Source: Lentisphaeria bacterium
GTDB lineage: Bacteria > Verrucomicrobiota > Lentisphaeria > Oligosphaerales > JAFGRS01
Length of the DNA: 11,689 nt
Direction: 5' to 3'
NCBI GenBank assembly: GCA_016935045.1
Contig: JAFGRS010000158.1
Location: 1-11,689, forward strand
Shown: positions 1 through 10,027 of the stretch, in pieces
Numbering within the stretch: the stretch's first letter is position 1
How the letters are laid out: each line of letters starts with the position of its first letter
Program-made: the position numbers and the translations under genes
The notes under the pieces: generated by a model
Seen by the model: only the letters and a program-made list of their open reading frames with translations
What the model was told of the DNA's origin: nothing
The model's database searches: none

Positions 1-1
1 C

Positions 2-3000
2 CTTAACGAAGACATGGATGGGGACACCCTCACCAACGGCCACGAGCAGAATGTCACCCGGACCCATCCGCGCAGCGTCGACACCGACGACGACGGGGTG
101 CGCGACAACGTCGAGTCCAACCAGAGCACGGACGCGGCCGATTCCCTCGATCCGGCGCGGGAGCTGTGCGGTGTGTTCCACGCGCCCGGGCGTTTCGCGG
201 TGGCGGACCAGGCACGGCATCAGTTGACCGCCTGGACCGTGGAAGCACGGGTCCACCTGCCCGCGGCGGGCGCCTCCGGGGTTGTCGTGCGCCGTGCCCT
301 CGCCGCCGGCGGCTTCGATACGGTCAACTTCGAACTCGGCCTGGCCGCCGGAAAGCCCTACATCCGCTTCACCGATCAGGGCGGAACCGACCAGCGCGTG
401 ACGGCGCCCACCACCCTCACGACCGAAGCCTGGCATCACCTGGCCGGCACCCTCGGCGACGGCCTGCTCACCCTCTACGTCGACGGCTTCTACCAGGGAG
501 CGCTCCCGGTCCCCGAAGCCTGCCGCACCACCGGCACCGCCGGCTTCCAGGAGATCTCCATGGGCGCGGGCTACCCCTCGGGCGGAGGCTTCGCCAACGC
601 ACTGCCCATCGGCAGCCGCATCGACGAGATCCGGCTCTGGAGTGTCGTGCGGACGGCCGGCCAGATCCAGGGCGCCATCAACACGCACCTGACCGGCGAG
701 GAGGCCGCTCTGGTGGGGTACTGGCGCTTCGATGACGGCCTGGGACTGTCGAGCCACTCCATCGAGGACTTCACCGCCCGGCGCGACAACTTCGACAACC
801 TGCCCGACTGGTTCTATAACTGGGCCCACGCGGCATACCCCTCCGGCGGCGCCGACACCGCCGAGACCGATGCCCCCGTGGACGAGGACGGCGACCACCT
901 CCCCGACTGGTGGGAAATCGCCATCTTCGGCGACATCACCAGCCAGAACGACAGCGGCGATCCCGACATGGACGGCCTCACCAACCTGCAGGAATACCTC
1001 GGCATCGACGGGGTCGGGCAGACCCAGGCCCTCGACGGCGTGCCGGCCTGGGGCAACGGCGACGGCACCAATCCCCTCGACGCCGATACGGATGGAGACG
1101 GCATCCCGGACAGCAACGAGATCTACGTCTACCACACCAAACCCTATGCCGCTGACTCCGACGACGACAGCTTCGACGACCTGACCGAGATCATCGCGGG
1201 GACCTTGCCCAATTACTCCCTCGACCCGTTCAAACAGCGCAGCGTCCGCTTCGACGGCGACCCGGGCAGCCTGCTGCGGGCCCCCGCCAGGGCGCGTCAT
1301 GTCCAGTCCGTCTTCACCGTCGAGCTGTGGTTCCGCCGGGCAACCGTCAGCCAGATCGGCGAGCAGATCCTGCTCAGCCGCGAGGCCGGGGCCGGCGTCA
1401 ACTACGAGCTGGGTATCGGTGCGGACTACCGGCCCTTCGGACGCTTCAGCTACGGGGACGGGGCAGCCTTCCGCACCGTCAGCAGCCCCGGCATGATCCA
1501 GGACGTCGACCACTGGCACCACCTCGCCCTGGTCTACGACCCCGAGGTCAGCGGCGAAATGCGCCTTTATGTCGATGGCGTCAGCAAGGCCCTTGCCTTC
1601 AGCTGGCTCGTGCCCGACACGGCCTTCGGCGACCTGAGAATCGGCGCCAACGAGGCCGCCGGATTCGCGGGCTGGATCGACGAGGTCCGCGTCTGGAAGG
1701 ACAAGCGGACAGCGAGCGAGATCAACGGCTCGATGTACCACAAGCTCAGCGGCAACGAACTCGACCTGGTGGCCTACTTCGCCATGGATGACGACGAGTG
1801 GGCCGGCAGCGAGAAATCGCCCAAGCAATACGGCGCCCAGGACTTCGTCACCAACCAGATGGGCGATTCCGCCCTCGGCGAGGGTGGCTACGTCTTCAGT
1901 GCCGAGGTGCCGGCCCTCATCCTCACCGACAGCGACGGGGATGGCCTGCCCGATGCCTGGGAGATCGCCAACGGGCTCTCACCCAACGACGCCACCGGCG
2001 ACAACGGGGCCGCCGGCGACCCGGACAACGACGGTCTCGCCAACCTCGACGAGTACCACGCCGGGACCCGGGCCCAGGACCCCGATACGGACCACGACGG
2101 CATGGCGGACGGCTGGGAAGTCGCCAACGGACTCAACCCGTTGTTCGACGACGCGGCCGCCGATCCCGATGGCGACGGCCTCATCAACGTCGAGGAATAC
2201 CTTGGCGCCGATCACCTCGTCGACCTGGTCACGATCCCGCCCGACTGGGGCGATGCCACCGACCCGCTCGATTCCGACACCGACGACGACGGCTTGCCGG
2301 ACGGCTGGGAGAGGAGATACGGCCTCGATGCCACCAGCGACGTCGGCGACGACGGGGCCCTGGGCGATCCCGACCTGGATGGGCTCACCAACCTCGACGA
2401 ACGCAACTACCTCACCAATCCCATGGACGCGGATACGGACAACGACGGCTTGCCGGACGGCTGGGAAGTCACCTATGGCTTCAGTCCCCTCGACCCGACC
2501 GGCAGCAACGGCGCCGCGGGTGACCCCGATGCCGACGGCGCCACCAACATTGTCGAGTACGGCCAGGGTACCGATCCCACCGACTGGGATACCGACGACG
2601 ATGACCTGCCCGACGGCTGGGAAATCCAGTACGACCTCGATCCGCTCAGCGCCCTCCCGCCCAACGGCCGCAACGACGACCCGGATATGGACGGGCGCAC
2701 GAACTACGAGGAGTACCTCGCCGGCACCCATCCCAAGATCCCCGAGAACGAGGCGACCGACAGCGACGGCGACGGCCTCACGGACGTGCAGGAGTGGCAG
2801 CCCGACGTCAACACCGACCCGCATCGCGTCGACACGGATGACGACGGCGCCAACGACTACGAGGAGTATCTCGTCGGCACCGAGGGCTACAACAGCCTCT
2901 CGAAGGAAGCCATCAACACCTATGTGGACCTCAAGCACTACAACCAGCTCGATTACCGCGGCAACCTGGTGGCGCGCCTCGAGGAGGACGACTACCTCGA

Positions 3001-6000
3001 AGTGCCCGCCACCAGCGTCGGCGACGACCGCCTGGCGTTCTCGAGCTGGACGGTCGAGGCCCGCTTCCGGCTCCGCTTCGACATGACCACAGGAGAGAAG
3101 GGCAGCCTCGACCTCGGGACCCTGGCCAAGGGCGACGAACTCTACCTGGTGCGCCGCGGGTACCTCCCCGCCGCCGCCTCCGGCGAACTCGACGTCAACT
3201 ACGCCATCGGACTGAAGGTCGGCGAACGCAGCGGCGAGAAGGTCCTCTATCCCTTCGCCAAGTGGTACAACACCGCCGACGAAGACCCCGCCCGCGTCCT
3301 CAGGCGTACGGTCCAGGTCCCCAACAAGGTCCTCCAGGAAGACCTGTGGTACCACCTGGCCGCACGCTACGACGCCGCGGCCCGCACCCTGACCCTCTTC
3401 GTCGACGGCTTGCCCGTGGCCCAGCAGGTCAACGTGGCAGGATACTGCCCCATCGAGCTGCCCGGGAAGACGCCCTTCGTGCGCATCGGCGAAGGCTTCG
3501 CCGGCGACGTGGACGAAGTCCGCATCTGGGGCGTGCCGCACCGCACCCTGCGCTACACCGAGCCCGGCACCGGGGAGATGCGTTACCTCAACGGCGTCGC
3601 TCTGACCGACGAACGGATCGCGGCCAACGCGGACCGGTCCGTCACACCCACCTTCGGCTGCTACGACGGCGGCCTCGCCGATACCTATGCCTTCGTGGCC
3701 GTGGACCCCGCGGCCTATGTCGTCGACCGTCAGGTCACGATCCCGCCCTGGACCACCGCCTCGGGCAGCAAGGGCACCCTCTCCACCGAGGCCCTGTTCT
3801 ACGACGCCAACGGCAACGGTCGCTGGGACAGCGGCGAGCAGGTCTGGGTGGATGTCGAGGATCCCGTCAACCTGCTCGGGTTCCCCGGGGAGTATGACCT
3901 CGGCCTCGATGCGGACATCCATGCGGGGCTCTATCCGGTGCCCACGGGCCTCGGGCAGGATCCCGCCGTCATGGGCCTGCCGCTGTACTACAACGACCTC
4001 AACGGCGACCGTGTCTGGCAACCGGGTGAGGATGCCTGGCTGGATTACGTCAACGCCGCCAGTTGGTACGATGCCCAGGCCAATCCCTGGGCCCGGGCCA
4101 TGGGACTGGGGCTCTACATCAAGTTCGACGATGCCGGCGAGCACATCGAAGACTACGCCTGGCATGCGGATTGGCGCGCCTTCTGGGCCCATGCCATCCG
4201 GCCCCAGGATACCGGCCTGACCATGGCCGAAGTGATCTACAACGGCAACGACGCACCATCCGCGCCCCAGGTCCGCATCCAGCCCCAGGCGAACGACGGC
4301 AGCGTCGCTCTCGATGCCCTCCTCCGAGCCCAGATCACCCTGCCCTCCGTCGACCCGGAGAACGCCGCCGTGCACTACCGCTACGCCTGGTACCTCGGAC
4401 TCCGGGCCCCGGCCGACCCGGCGGCATCCATCCTCCCCGTCGATACCAATGGGGACGGCGCCTGGAACTCCGGTGAGGCGCTCTTCAGCGACACCAACGG
4501 CAACGGCTTGCCCGACACCGGCGAGACCCTCATTCCCGCGGGCGCCGAGCAGGTGTCCACGGCGAGCATGCTCGATCTGGCGGAGCTTGGCGCTGTTGCC
4601 GGGCAGACCTACTACCTGCTGGTCGTGCCGGTGGACGAACTCGGCAGCACCGGCCCGCACGCGCTCGACTACGTCACTACGTCGTCGCGCCTGGCCCCGC
4701 AGCGCCCCGTCTTCATCGCCCTCGATCCCGAACAGGCCGAAGAGGACGACGACCTGGTGCTGACTCTGCGCAACACCAGCGGCACCAACGTGCGCTTCTT
4801 CGTGAGCTGGTACCGCAACTTCGAACTCTTCGCCAGCAGCGAGGAAGTCCCCGTCATGGCCTTCGATGATCCGCACACCCACGACGTCATCGAAACCGAT
4901 GCGACCTTCGTGGTCGACAGCATGTTCACCGCCCGGGGAGATATCTGGACCTTCATGGCCTACGCCGTGGACGCCTCCGGCGGTCAGAGCCCGCCGACCT
5001 ACGGCAGCGGCGCCACCACCCAGGTCCGCGTGGCCCGGGTCATCGGCGGCGGCGCCGGCAGCGGCACCGCCAACATGGCCCCGTCGGCGCCCACGACCGT
5101 GATCGCCGCACCCGAGCTGCCTTACGATGTGGACATGCTGTACGTCGAGGTCGGCGGCGCGGTCGACCCCGAGGGCGATGCCTTCGCCTACTACTACCAG
5201 TGGTTCCGCTACGACGACACGATCAGCGCCTATGTGCCGGAGATCGACCTCATCACTCCGTCGGTGGACGAGAGTTACACCGAGGAAGGGGAACGCTGGT
5301 TCTGCCAGGTGGTGGCCATCGACGTCTACGGCAACCGCAGCCCGGTCGTGACCTCGAACACCCTCGTCATCATCGAGGAAGAGGCCCTCGCTTACCTCAT
5401 CTACGAACCCAACAACAGCGTGGACGAAGCACGGCGGATCCTGCCCAAGGACAACCCCATGGACGTCGGTGACGACTACGCCCAGGACCACACCTTCTAC
5501 TCCGCCGACGACCGCGACTGGTTCTGGTTCGTCGTCGAGGACGGCCCGGGCTACGAACAGGTGCGCGTCACCTTCGAGACCAACGACGGCACCGAGATGT
5601 GGACCCCGAACCACATCGGCGACCTGGATCCGGCCGATACCATCCTCGCCCTCTATGCGGTGGGCAACAACGGCAACCTGCGCTTCATCCGCCAGGTCGA
5701 CGACGTGGGACTGCCCGGTGAACTGGGATCGACACGCTTCGCCCGCATCTCCCTCGACCTCGACCCCGGCATCTACTACGTGCAGGTGTGGACCAACCAG
5801 AGCGTCACTCCCGACGCGAACCGCGAATACAGCGCCCACCTGTGGTTCAATATCACCCCCGGCGCCAGCGGACCCACCGGACCCACGTCCGTGGTCCTGA
5901 CTCCCGGCGAGCCGTCCACCAACGACAACCTGTTCTGCCAGGCCGGCGGCGCGGTGTCGCCCCTGGGCGAAGGCCAGATCGAGTACCGCTACGTCTGGTT

Positions 6001-7294
6001 CCGCGACGGCCAGGTGGTGCCCTTCGGAGGCGGTGTCCAGCCCATCGAGGGGTACAACTACATCCTCGCCAACGCCAAGCCCGATGCGGAGGACAGCCCG
6101 GACGGCACGCCAGCCAACGTTGTCTCGCCGGAATACACCCGCGAAGGGGAAGTCTGGTACTGCGTCGTCTTCGCGGTGGACGCCAACGGCGAGAGCGAGG
6201 GCGTGATCAGCAACGTGGTCACCATCGGCACCAGCACCTGGGCGCAGACGGTCATGGTCGATAAGACCTTCACCGACGGGACCACGGCCGTTACCCAGGA
6301 GATCACCGTCGGCTGGATGTTCGGCGCCACGCACGGCTTCGACCTCGGAATGGACGCGGACCTCCCCAATGCCTATCCCACACCCGGCGAGCCGGGCGGA
6401 CCGCCGCAGGGCCCCGGTGGCACCGGCACCGCAACCACCATCACCGATGCCGGCAGCAGCTTCTGCGTCGGACTCGAACCCGAGCACACGCGGCTGGTCC
6501 GCGATATGAGGCCCTACGGCGCCATGACCTCGTGGTACCTCAAGGTGGAACTCGGCCGCAACCCGGCAACCTGCCGCCTGCGCTGGGACAGCACCGTGCT
6601 GCCCCTGGCCGATACCCCGCTGACCATCACCCGCGTCGAGGAAGGCCCCTACGGAGAATTCTACCCCGTGGCCGGCACGACCCTCGATATGAGCCAGCAC
6701 AGCCAGATCGTCATCGACGCGGTCGAGATCGCGGCCCTCGCCGAAGCCTACACCGCCGAACCCGAACGGATGACCGTCGTCTTCCGCATCAGCCTCGGCG
6801 CCGGCGACGGCAGCCAGACCATCGCCCTGCACTACGGCTGGAACCTCGTCTCCTTCGCCCTGCAGCCCATCAACCCGGCCGTCGAGAGCGTCTTCGCCTT
6901 CAACGGACAGCAGGTCATCGCCGGTGTGGCCTGGGCCTATGAGGGTGGAGGCTACGTGCCCGTGCTCGAAATCGAGCCCACCGTGGGCTACTGGGTGTAC
7001 TGCCCGTTCGCGAACGGGGCGACGTTCACCGTCCACGGCGTGCGGACCAACCGGAACATCCGCCTTGCGCAAGGCTGGAACCTGGTTGGGCCCGTCATGA
7101 GGACCGTCGTCTCCGAAGCCTACGAAGCCTACGGCACCGGTCCGGGCGGCAACGGCGCCGTGGACCTCAACAGCGTGATGAGCATCGGCGCCGACGGCGA
7201 ATACTACCAGACCGACGTGATGGAACCCGGCCGGGCATACTGGATCGAGGCCAACCAGAGCGTCGAACTGCCCAGCAATGTGAGCCAGCCGTAA
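2..7294 (+). CDS. Giant modular secreted/surface protein (LamG, TSP3-like, Ig-like, PPC), 5' partial
   Basis: The frame is open from the left edge: four codons before the first Met (14) read LNED and complete an Asp-rich calcium motif, so the true start is upstream and no signal peptide is visible. From that Met there are 2,426 residues. Three LamG/concanavalin-like domains lie near residues 50-242, 410-597 and 975-1175, each with WTVEAR- or FTVELW-like, W(H/Y)HLA, L(Y/F)VDG and DE(I/V)R(L/V)W signatures. Asp-rich repeats fill 1-50, 291-400 and 637-961. Dockerin-like DxNGxGxWxxGE loops occur near 1264-1505. Ig-like modules sit near 1416-1550, 1563-1675, 1692-1786 and 1959-2073. A PPC-like domain beginning YEPNNS spans about 1796-1949. 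Two GWNLV segments (2275, 2354) end the protein. The role is probably extracellular adhesion or glycan binding with calcium-stabilised stalks. No catalytic domain, LPXTG, PEP-CTERM or hydrophobic C-terminal anchor is visible. Function is inferred from domains only. Confidence 0.9.
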   Translation, partial: LNEDMDGDTLTNGHEQNVTRTHPRSVDTDDDGVRDNVESNQSTDAADSLDPARELCGVFHAPGRFAVADQARHQLTAWTVEARVHLPAAGASGVVVRRALAAGGFDTVNFELGLAAGKPYIRFTDQGGTDQRVTAPTTLTTEAWHHLAGTLGDGLLTLYVDGFYQGALPVPEACRTTGTAGFQEISMGAGYPSGGGFANALPIGSRIDEIRLWSVVRTAGQIQGAINTHLTGEEAALVGYWRFDDGLGLSSHSIEDFTARRDNFDNLPDWFYNWAHAAYPSGGADTAETDAPVDEDGDHLPDWWEIAIFGDITSQNDSGDPDMDGLTNLQEYLGIDGVGQTQALDGVPAWGNGDGTNPLDADTDGDGIPDSNEIYVYHTKPYAADSDDDSFDDLTEIIAGTLPNYSLDPFKQRSVRFDGDPGSLLRAPARARHVQSVFTVELWFRRATVSQIGEQILLSREAGAGVNYELGIGADYRPFGRFSYGDGAAFRTVSSPGMIQDVDHWHHLALVYDPEVSGEMRLYVDGVSKALAFSWLVPDTAFGDLRIGANEAAGFAGWIDEVRVWKDKRTASEINGSMYHKLSGNELDLVAYFAMDDDEWAGSEKSPKQYGAQDFVTNQMGDSALGEGGYVFSAEVPALILTDSDGDGLPDAWEIANGLSPNDATGDNGAAGDPDNDGLANLDEYHAGTRAQDPDTDHDGMADGWEVANGLNPLFDDAAADPDGDGLINVEEYLGADHLVDLVTIPPDWGDATDPLDSDTDDDGLPDGWERRYGLDATSDVGDDGALGDPDLDGLTNLDERNYLTNPMDADTDNDGLPDGWEVTYGFSPLDPTGSNGAAGDPDADGATNIVEYGQGTDPTDWDTDDDDLPDGWEIQYDLDPLSALPPNGRNDDPDMDGRTNYEEYLAGTHPKIPENEATDSDGDGLTDVQEWQPDVNTDPHRVDTDDDGANDYEEYLVGTEGYNSLSKEAINTYVDLKHYNQLDYRGNLVARLEEDDYLEVPATSVGDDRLAFSSWTVEARFRLRFDMTTGEKGSLDLGTLAKGDELYLVRRGYLPAAASGELDVNYAIGLKVGERSGEKVLYPFAKWYNTADEDPARVLRRTVQVPNKVLQEDLWYHLAARYDAAARTLTLFVDGLPVAQQVNVAGYCPIELPGKTPFVRIGEGFAGDVDEVRIWGVPHRTLRYTEPGTGEMRYLNGVALTDERIAANADRSVTPTFGCYDGGLADTYAFVAVDPAAYVVDRQVTIPPWTTASGSKGTLSTEALFYDANGNGRWDSGEQVWVDVEDPVNLLGFPGEYDLGLDADIHAGLYPVPTGLGQDPAVMGLPLYYNDLNGDRVWQPGEDAWLDYVNAASWYDAQANPWARAMGLGLYIKFDDAGEHIEDYAWHADWRAFWAHAIRPQDTGLTMAEVIYNGNDAPSAPQVRIQPQANDGSVALDALLRAQITLPSVDPENAAVHYRYAWYLGLRAPADPAASILPVDTNGDGAWNSGEALFSDTNGNGLPDTGETLIPAGAEQVSTASMLDLAELGAVAGQTYYLLVVPVDELGSTGPHALDYVTTSSRLAPQRPVFIALDPEQAEEDDDLVLTLRNTSGTNVRFFVSWYRNFELFASSEEVPVMAFDDPHTHDVIETDATFVVDSMFTARGDIWTFMAYAVDASGGQSPPTYGSGATTQVRVARVIGGGAGSGTANMAPSAPTTVIAAPELPYDVDMLYVEVGGAVDPEGDAFAYYYQWFRYDDTISAYVPEIDLITPSVDESYTEEGERWFCQVVAIDVYGNRSPVVTSNTLVIIEEEALAYLIYEPNNSVDEARRILPKDNPMDVGDDYAQDHTFYSADDRDWFWFVVEDGPGYEQVRVTFETNDGTEMWTPNHIGDLDPADTILALYAVGNNGNLRFIRQVDDVGLPGELGSTRFARISLDLDPGIYYVQVWTNQSVTPDANREYSAHLWFNITPGASGPTGPTSVVLTPGEPSTNDNLFCQAGGAVSPLGEGQIEYRYVWFRDGQVVPFGGGVQPIEGYNYILANAKPDAEDSPDGTPANVVSPEYTREGEVWYCVVFAVDANGESEGVISNVVTIGTSTWAQTVMVDKTFTDGTTAVTQEITVGWMFGATHGFDLGMDADLPNAYPTPGEPGGPPQGPGGTGTATTITDAGSSFCVGLEPEHTRLVRDMRPYGAMTSWYLKVELGRNPATCRLRWDSTVLPLADTPLTITRVEEGPYGEFYPVAGTTLDMSQHSQIVIDAVEIAALAEAYTAEPERMTVVFRISLGAGDGSQTIALHYGWNLVSFALQPINPAVESVFAFNGQQVIAGVAWAYEGGGYVPVLEIEPTVGYWVYCPFANGATFTVHGVRTNRNIRLAQGWNLVGPVMRTVVSEAYEAYGTGPGGNGAVDLNSVMSIGADGEYYQTDVMEPGRAYWIEANQSVELPSNVSQP
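1923..2895 (+). repeat. Protein-level array of alternating TSP3-type calcium motifs
   Basis: This part of the giant gene (about residues 637-961) encodes twelve Asp-rich motifs that largely alternate between two types: DTDxDGLPDGWE-like and DPDxDGLTNxxE-like. One pair spans roughly 45-60 residues. With the motifs at residues 1-50 and 291-400 the total is 18. Such motifs bind calcium and stiffen stalks in thrombospondin-type-3 and EF-hand-like families. Two are degenerate at the usual DG (DSDDDSFDD in the second cluster and DTDDDDLPD here), suggesting weaker sites. The DNA copies are diverged, so this is an old protein repeat, not a recent DNA tandem duplication. Confidence 0.8.
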
Positions 7295-7310
7295 CGTATC
7301 GACCACAAGC

Positions 7311-7349
7311 CGCGGGGCTGCCTCCCGGGGACCGGGTGGCAGCCCCGTG
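7311..7349 (+). terminator. Nested hairpin, likely terminator of the giant gene
   Basis: Starting 17 bases after the TAA stop, CGCGGGGCTGCC (7311-7322) pairs with GGCAGCCCCGTG (7338-7349), with one G-T wobble. Inside, after a T-T mismatch, CCCGG (7324-7328) pairs with CCGGG (7332-7336) around a GGA loop. The tail CTTTCC is only a weak T-run, so it may terminate inefficiently or act as an mRNA 3'-end stabiliser. A second small hairpin (CCTCCG 7355-7360 with CGGAGG 7368-7373) follows. Confidence 0.6.
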
Positions 7350-7402
7350 CCTTTCCTCCGGATACCGCGGAGGACCGCGGACTACAGTTGTGGAAGGCGC
7401 CG

Positions 7403-7620
7403 TTCCCCTGGAGGGCGACGCTCCGCGGAGCCGATTCCCCATTCCCCTGGAGGGCGACGCTCCGCGGAGCCGATTCGCCATTCCCCTGGAGGGCGACGCT
7501 CCGCGGAGCCGATTCGCCATTCCCCTGGAGGGCGACGCTCCGCGGAGCCGTTCCCCTGGAGGGCGACGCTCCGCGGAGCCGATTCGCCATTCCCCTGGAG
7601 GGCGACGCTCCGCGGAGCCG
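7403..7620. repeat. Six perfect copies of a 31-bp palindromic repeat
   Basis: Identical 31-bp cores start at 7403, 7442, 7481, 7520, 7551 and 7590. Neighbours are separated by the 8-bp spacer ATTCGCCA (ATTCCCCA in the first gap), giving a 39-bp period, except that copies four and five abut directly. Each core contains the perfect 12-bp palindrome GCTCCGCGGAGC (first copy 7420-7431) and a possible alternative GGAG/CTCC stem. The array has no stop codon in any of the six frames, which creates artificial ORFs and an artificial N-terminal extension of the EF-G gene. It fills most of the 433-bp gap between the giant gene and EF-G. The role is unknown: a REP-like interspersed element, a protein-binding array and a structured RNA leader are all possible. 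Confidence 0.93.
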
Positions 7621-7661
7621 TGCCGCGTTGCCTGAGGGTTACCGCGCGCGGCGCACGTCGC

Positions 7662-7690
7662 GCGACAGCTTCCCACTGCCGCGCTACATT
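7662..7690 (+). promoter_or_regulatory. Candidate promoter of the EF-G gene
   Basis: GCGACA (7662-7667, four of six matches to TTGACA) is followed after 17 bp by TACATT (7685-7690, four of six matches to TATAAT), leaving a leader of about 30 bases before the ATG. The -35 overlaps the right arm of a CGCGCG inverted repeat (7645-7650 with 7659-7664). The same TACATT hexamer at the same spacing precedes the tRNA. This is sequence-pattern evidence only. Confidence 0.35.
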
Positions 7691-7718
7691 ACCGCACTCG
7701 TGGCACAGCAGCGCGGAC

Positions 7719-7722
7719 AGGA
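7719..7722 (+). promoter_or_regulatory. Ribosome binding site that fixes the EF-G start
   Basis: AGGA lies five bases before the ATG at 7728. The protein from this ATG begins like other EF-Gs, with the G1 loop at residues 14-21. The open frame continues upstream to 7347 only because the palindromic repeats are stop-free, so upstream starts should be rejected. Confidence 0.7.
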
Positions 7723-7727
7723 TCACC

Positions 7728-9791
<2,064 letters not shown>

Positions 9792-9793
9792 CC

Positions 9794-9822
9794 TTGATCG
9801 AGCGCCCCCCCGAGGGTACATT
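9794..9822 (+). promoter_or_regulatory. Candidate promoter of tRNA-Val
   Basis: TTGATC (9794-9799) begins two bases after the EF-G stop codon and is followed after 17 bp by TACATT (9817-9822). The mature tRNA starts 22 bases further on, a normal leader length. The match is four of six at each box, and the -10 is identical to the one before EF-G. Read-through from EF-G is also possible, since no clear terminator lies between them. Confidence 0.45.
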
Positions 9823-9844
9823 CCCCCGGTCGTGCGTCGACCAC

Positions 9845-9921
9845 GGGCGGTTAGTTCAGTTGGTCAGAACGTTTGGTTTACACCCAAAAGGCCGCTGGTT
9901 CGAGTCCAGCACCGCCCACCA
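9845..9921 (+). tRNA. tRNA-Val (anticodon UAC)
   Basis: The 77-base gene folds as a complete cloverleaf. The acceptor stem is GGGCGGT/ACCGCCC. The D arm is GTTC/GAAC with an AGTTGGTCA loop. The anticodon stem TTTGG/CCAAA carries the loop TTTACAC with anticodon TAC at 9879-9881. The T arm is GCTGG/CCAGC with loop TTCGAGT. The discriminator A and CCA end (9918-9921) are encoded. It should read GUA and, depending on wobble modification, other valine codons. Confidence 0.97.
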
Positions 9922-10027
9922 TTCCCCAGCAACGAGTTACGACTCTAAAGACCGGAAGCTCGGGCTAAGGCAGGGCTAAGAGAGAGAGGCGAGGGGAGCC
10001 CTTCTGGGATGCATCCCCCGATGTCGT
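9922..10027. other. Gene-poor spacer with short repeats and a 12-bp palindrome
   Basis: After the tRNA come a small inverted repeat (GAGT/ACTC, 9934-9945), a direct repeat GGGCTAAG (9962-9969 and 9973-9980), a purine-rich run, a GGGCT/AGCCC pair (9973-9977 with 9997-10001) and the perfect palindrome GGGATGCATCCC (10006-10017). None makes a convincing terminator, because no T-run follows. No repeat of the tRNA 3' end was seen, so there is no sign of a tRNA-type attachment duplication. Confidence 0.5.

Noticed and set aside
1979..7306. Antisense open frame of 1,775 codons opposite the giant gene
   Set aside because: It mirrors the strongly GC-biased sense codons; its translation is Val/Gly/Asp/Ala/His-rich with no domain, while the sense strand has clear domains.
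7403..7620. CRISPR array
   Set aside because: The intervals between repeats are only 8 bp, nearly identical and once absent, so they are not spacers; no cas genes are seen.
9845..9921. tRNA-Val as the attachment site of the nearby integrase
   Set aside because: The integrase is IntI-type, which acts on attI/attC and not tRNA genes, and no duplicate of the tRNA 3' end is visible.
9794..9979. Small open frame over tRNA-Val
   Set aside because: It runs straight through a complete tRNA cloverleaf and has no protein-like features.
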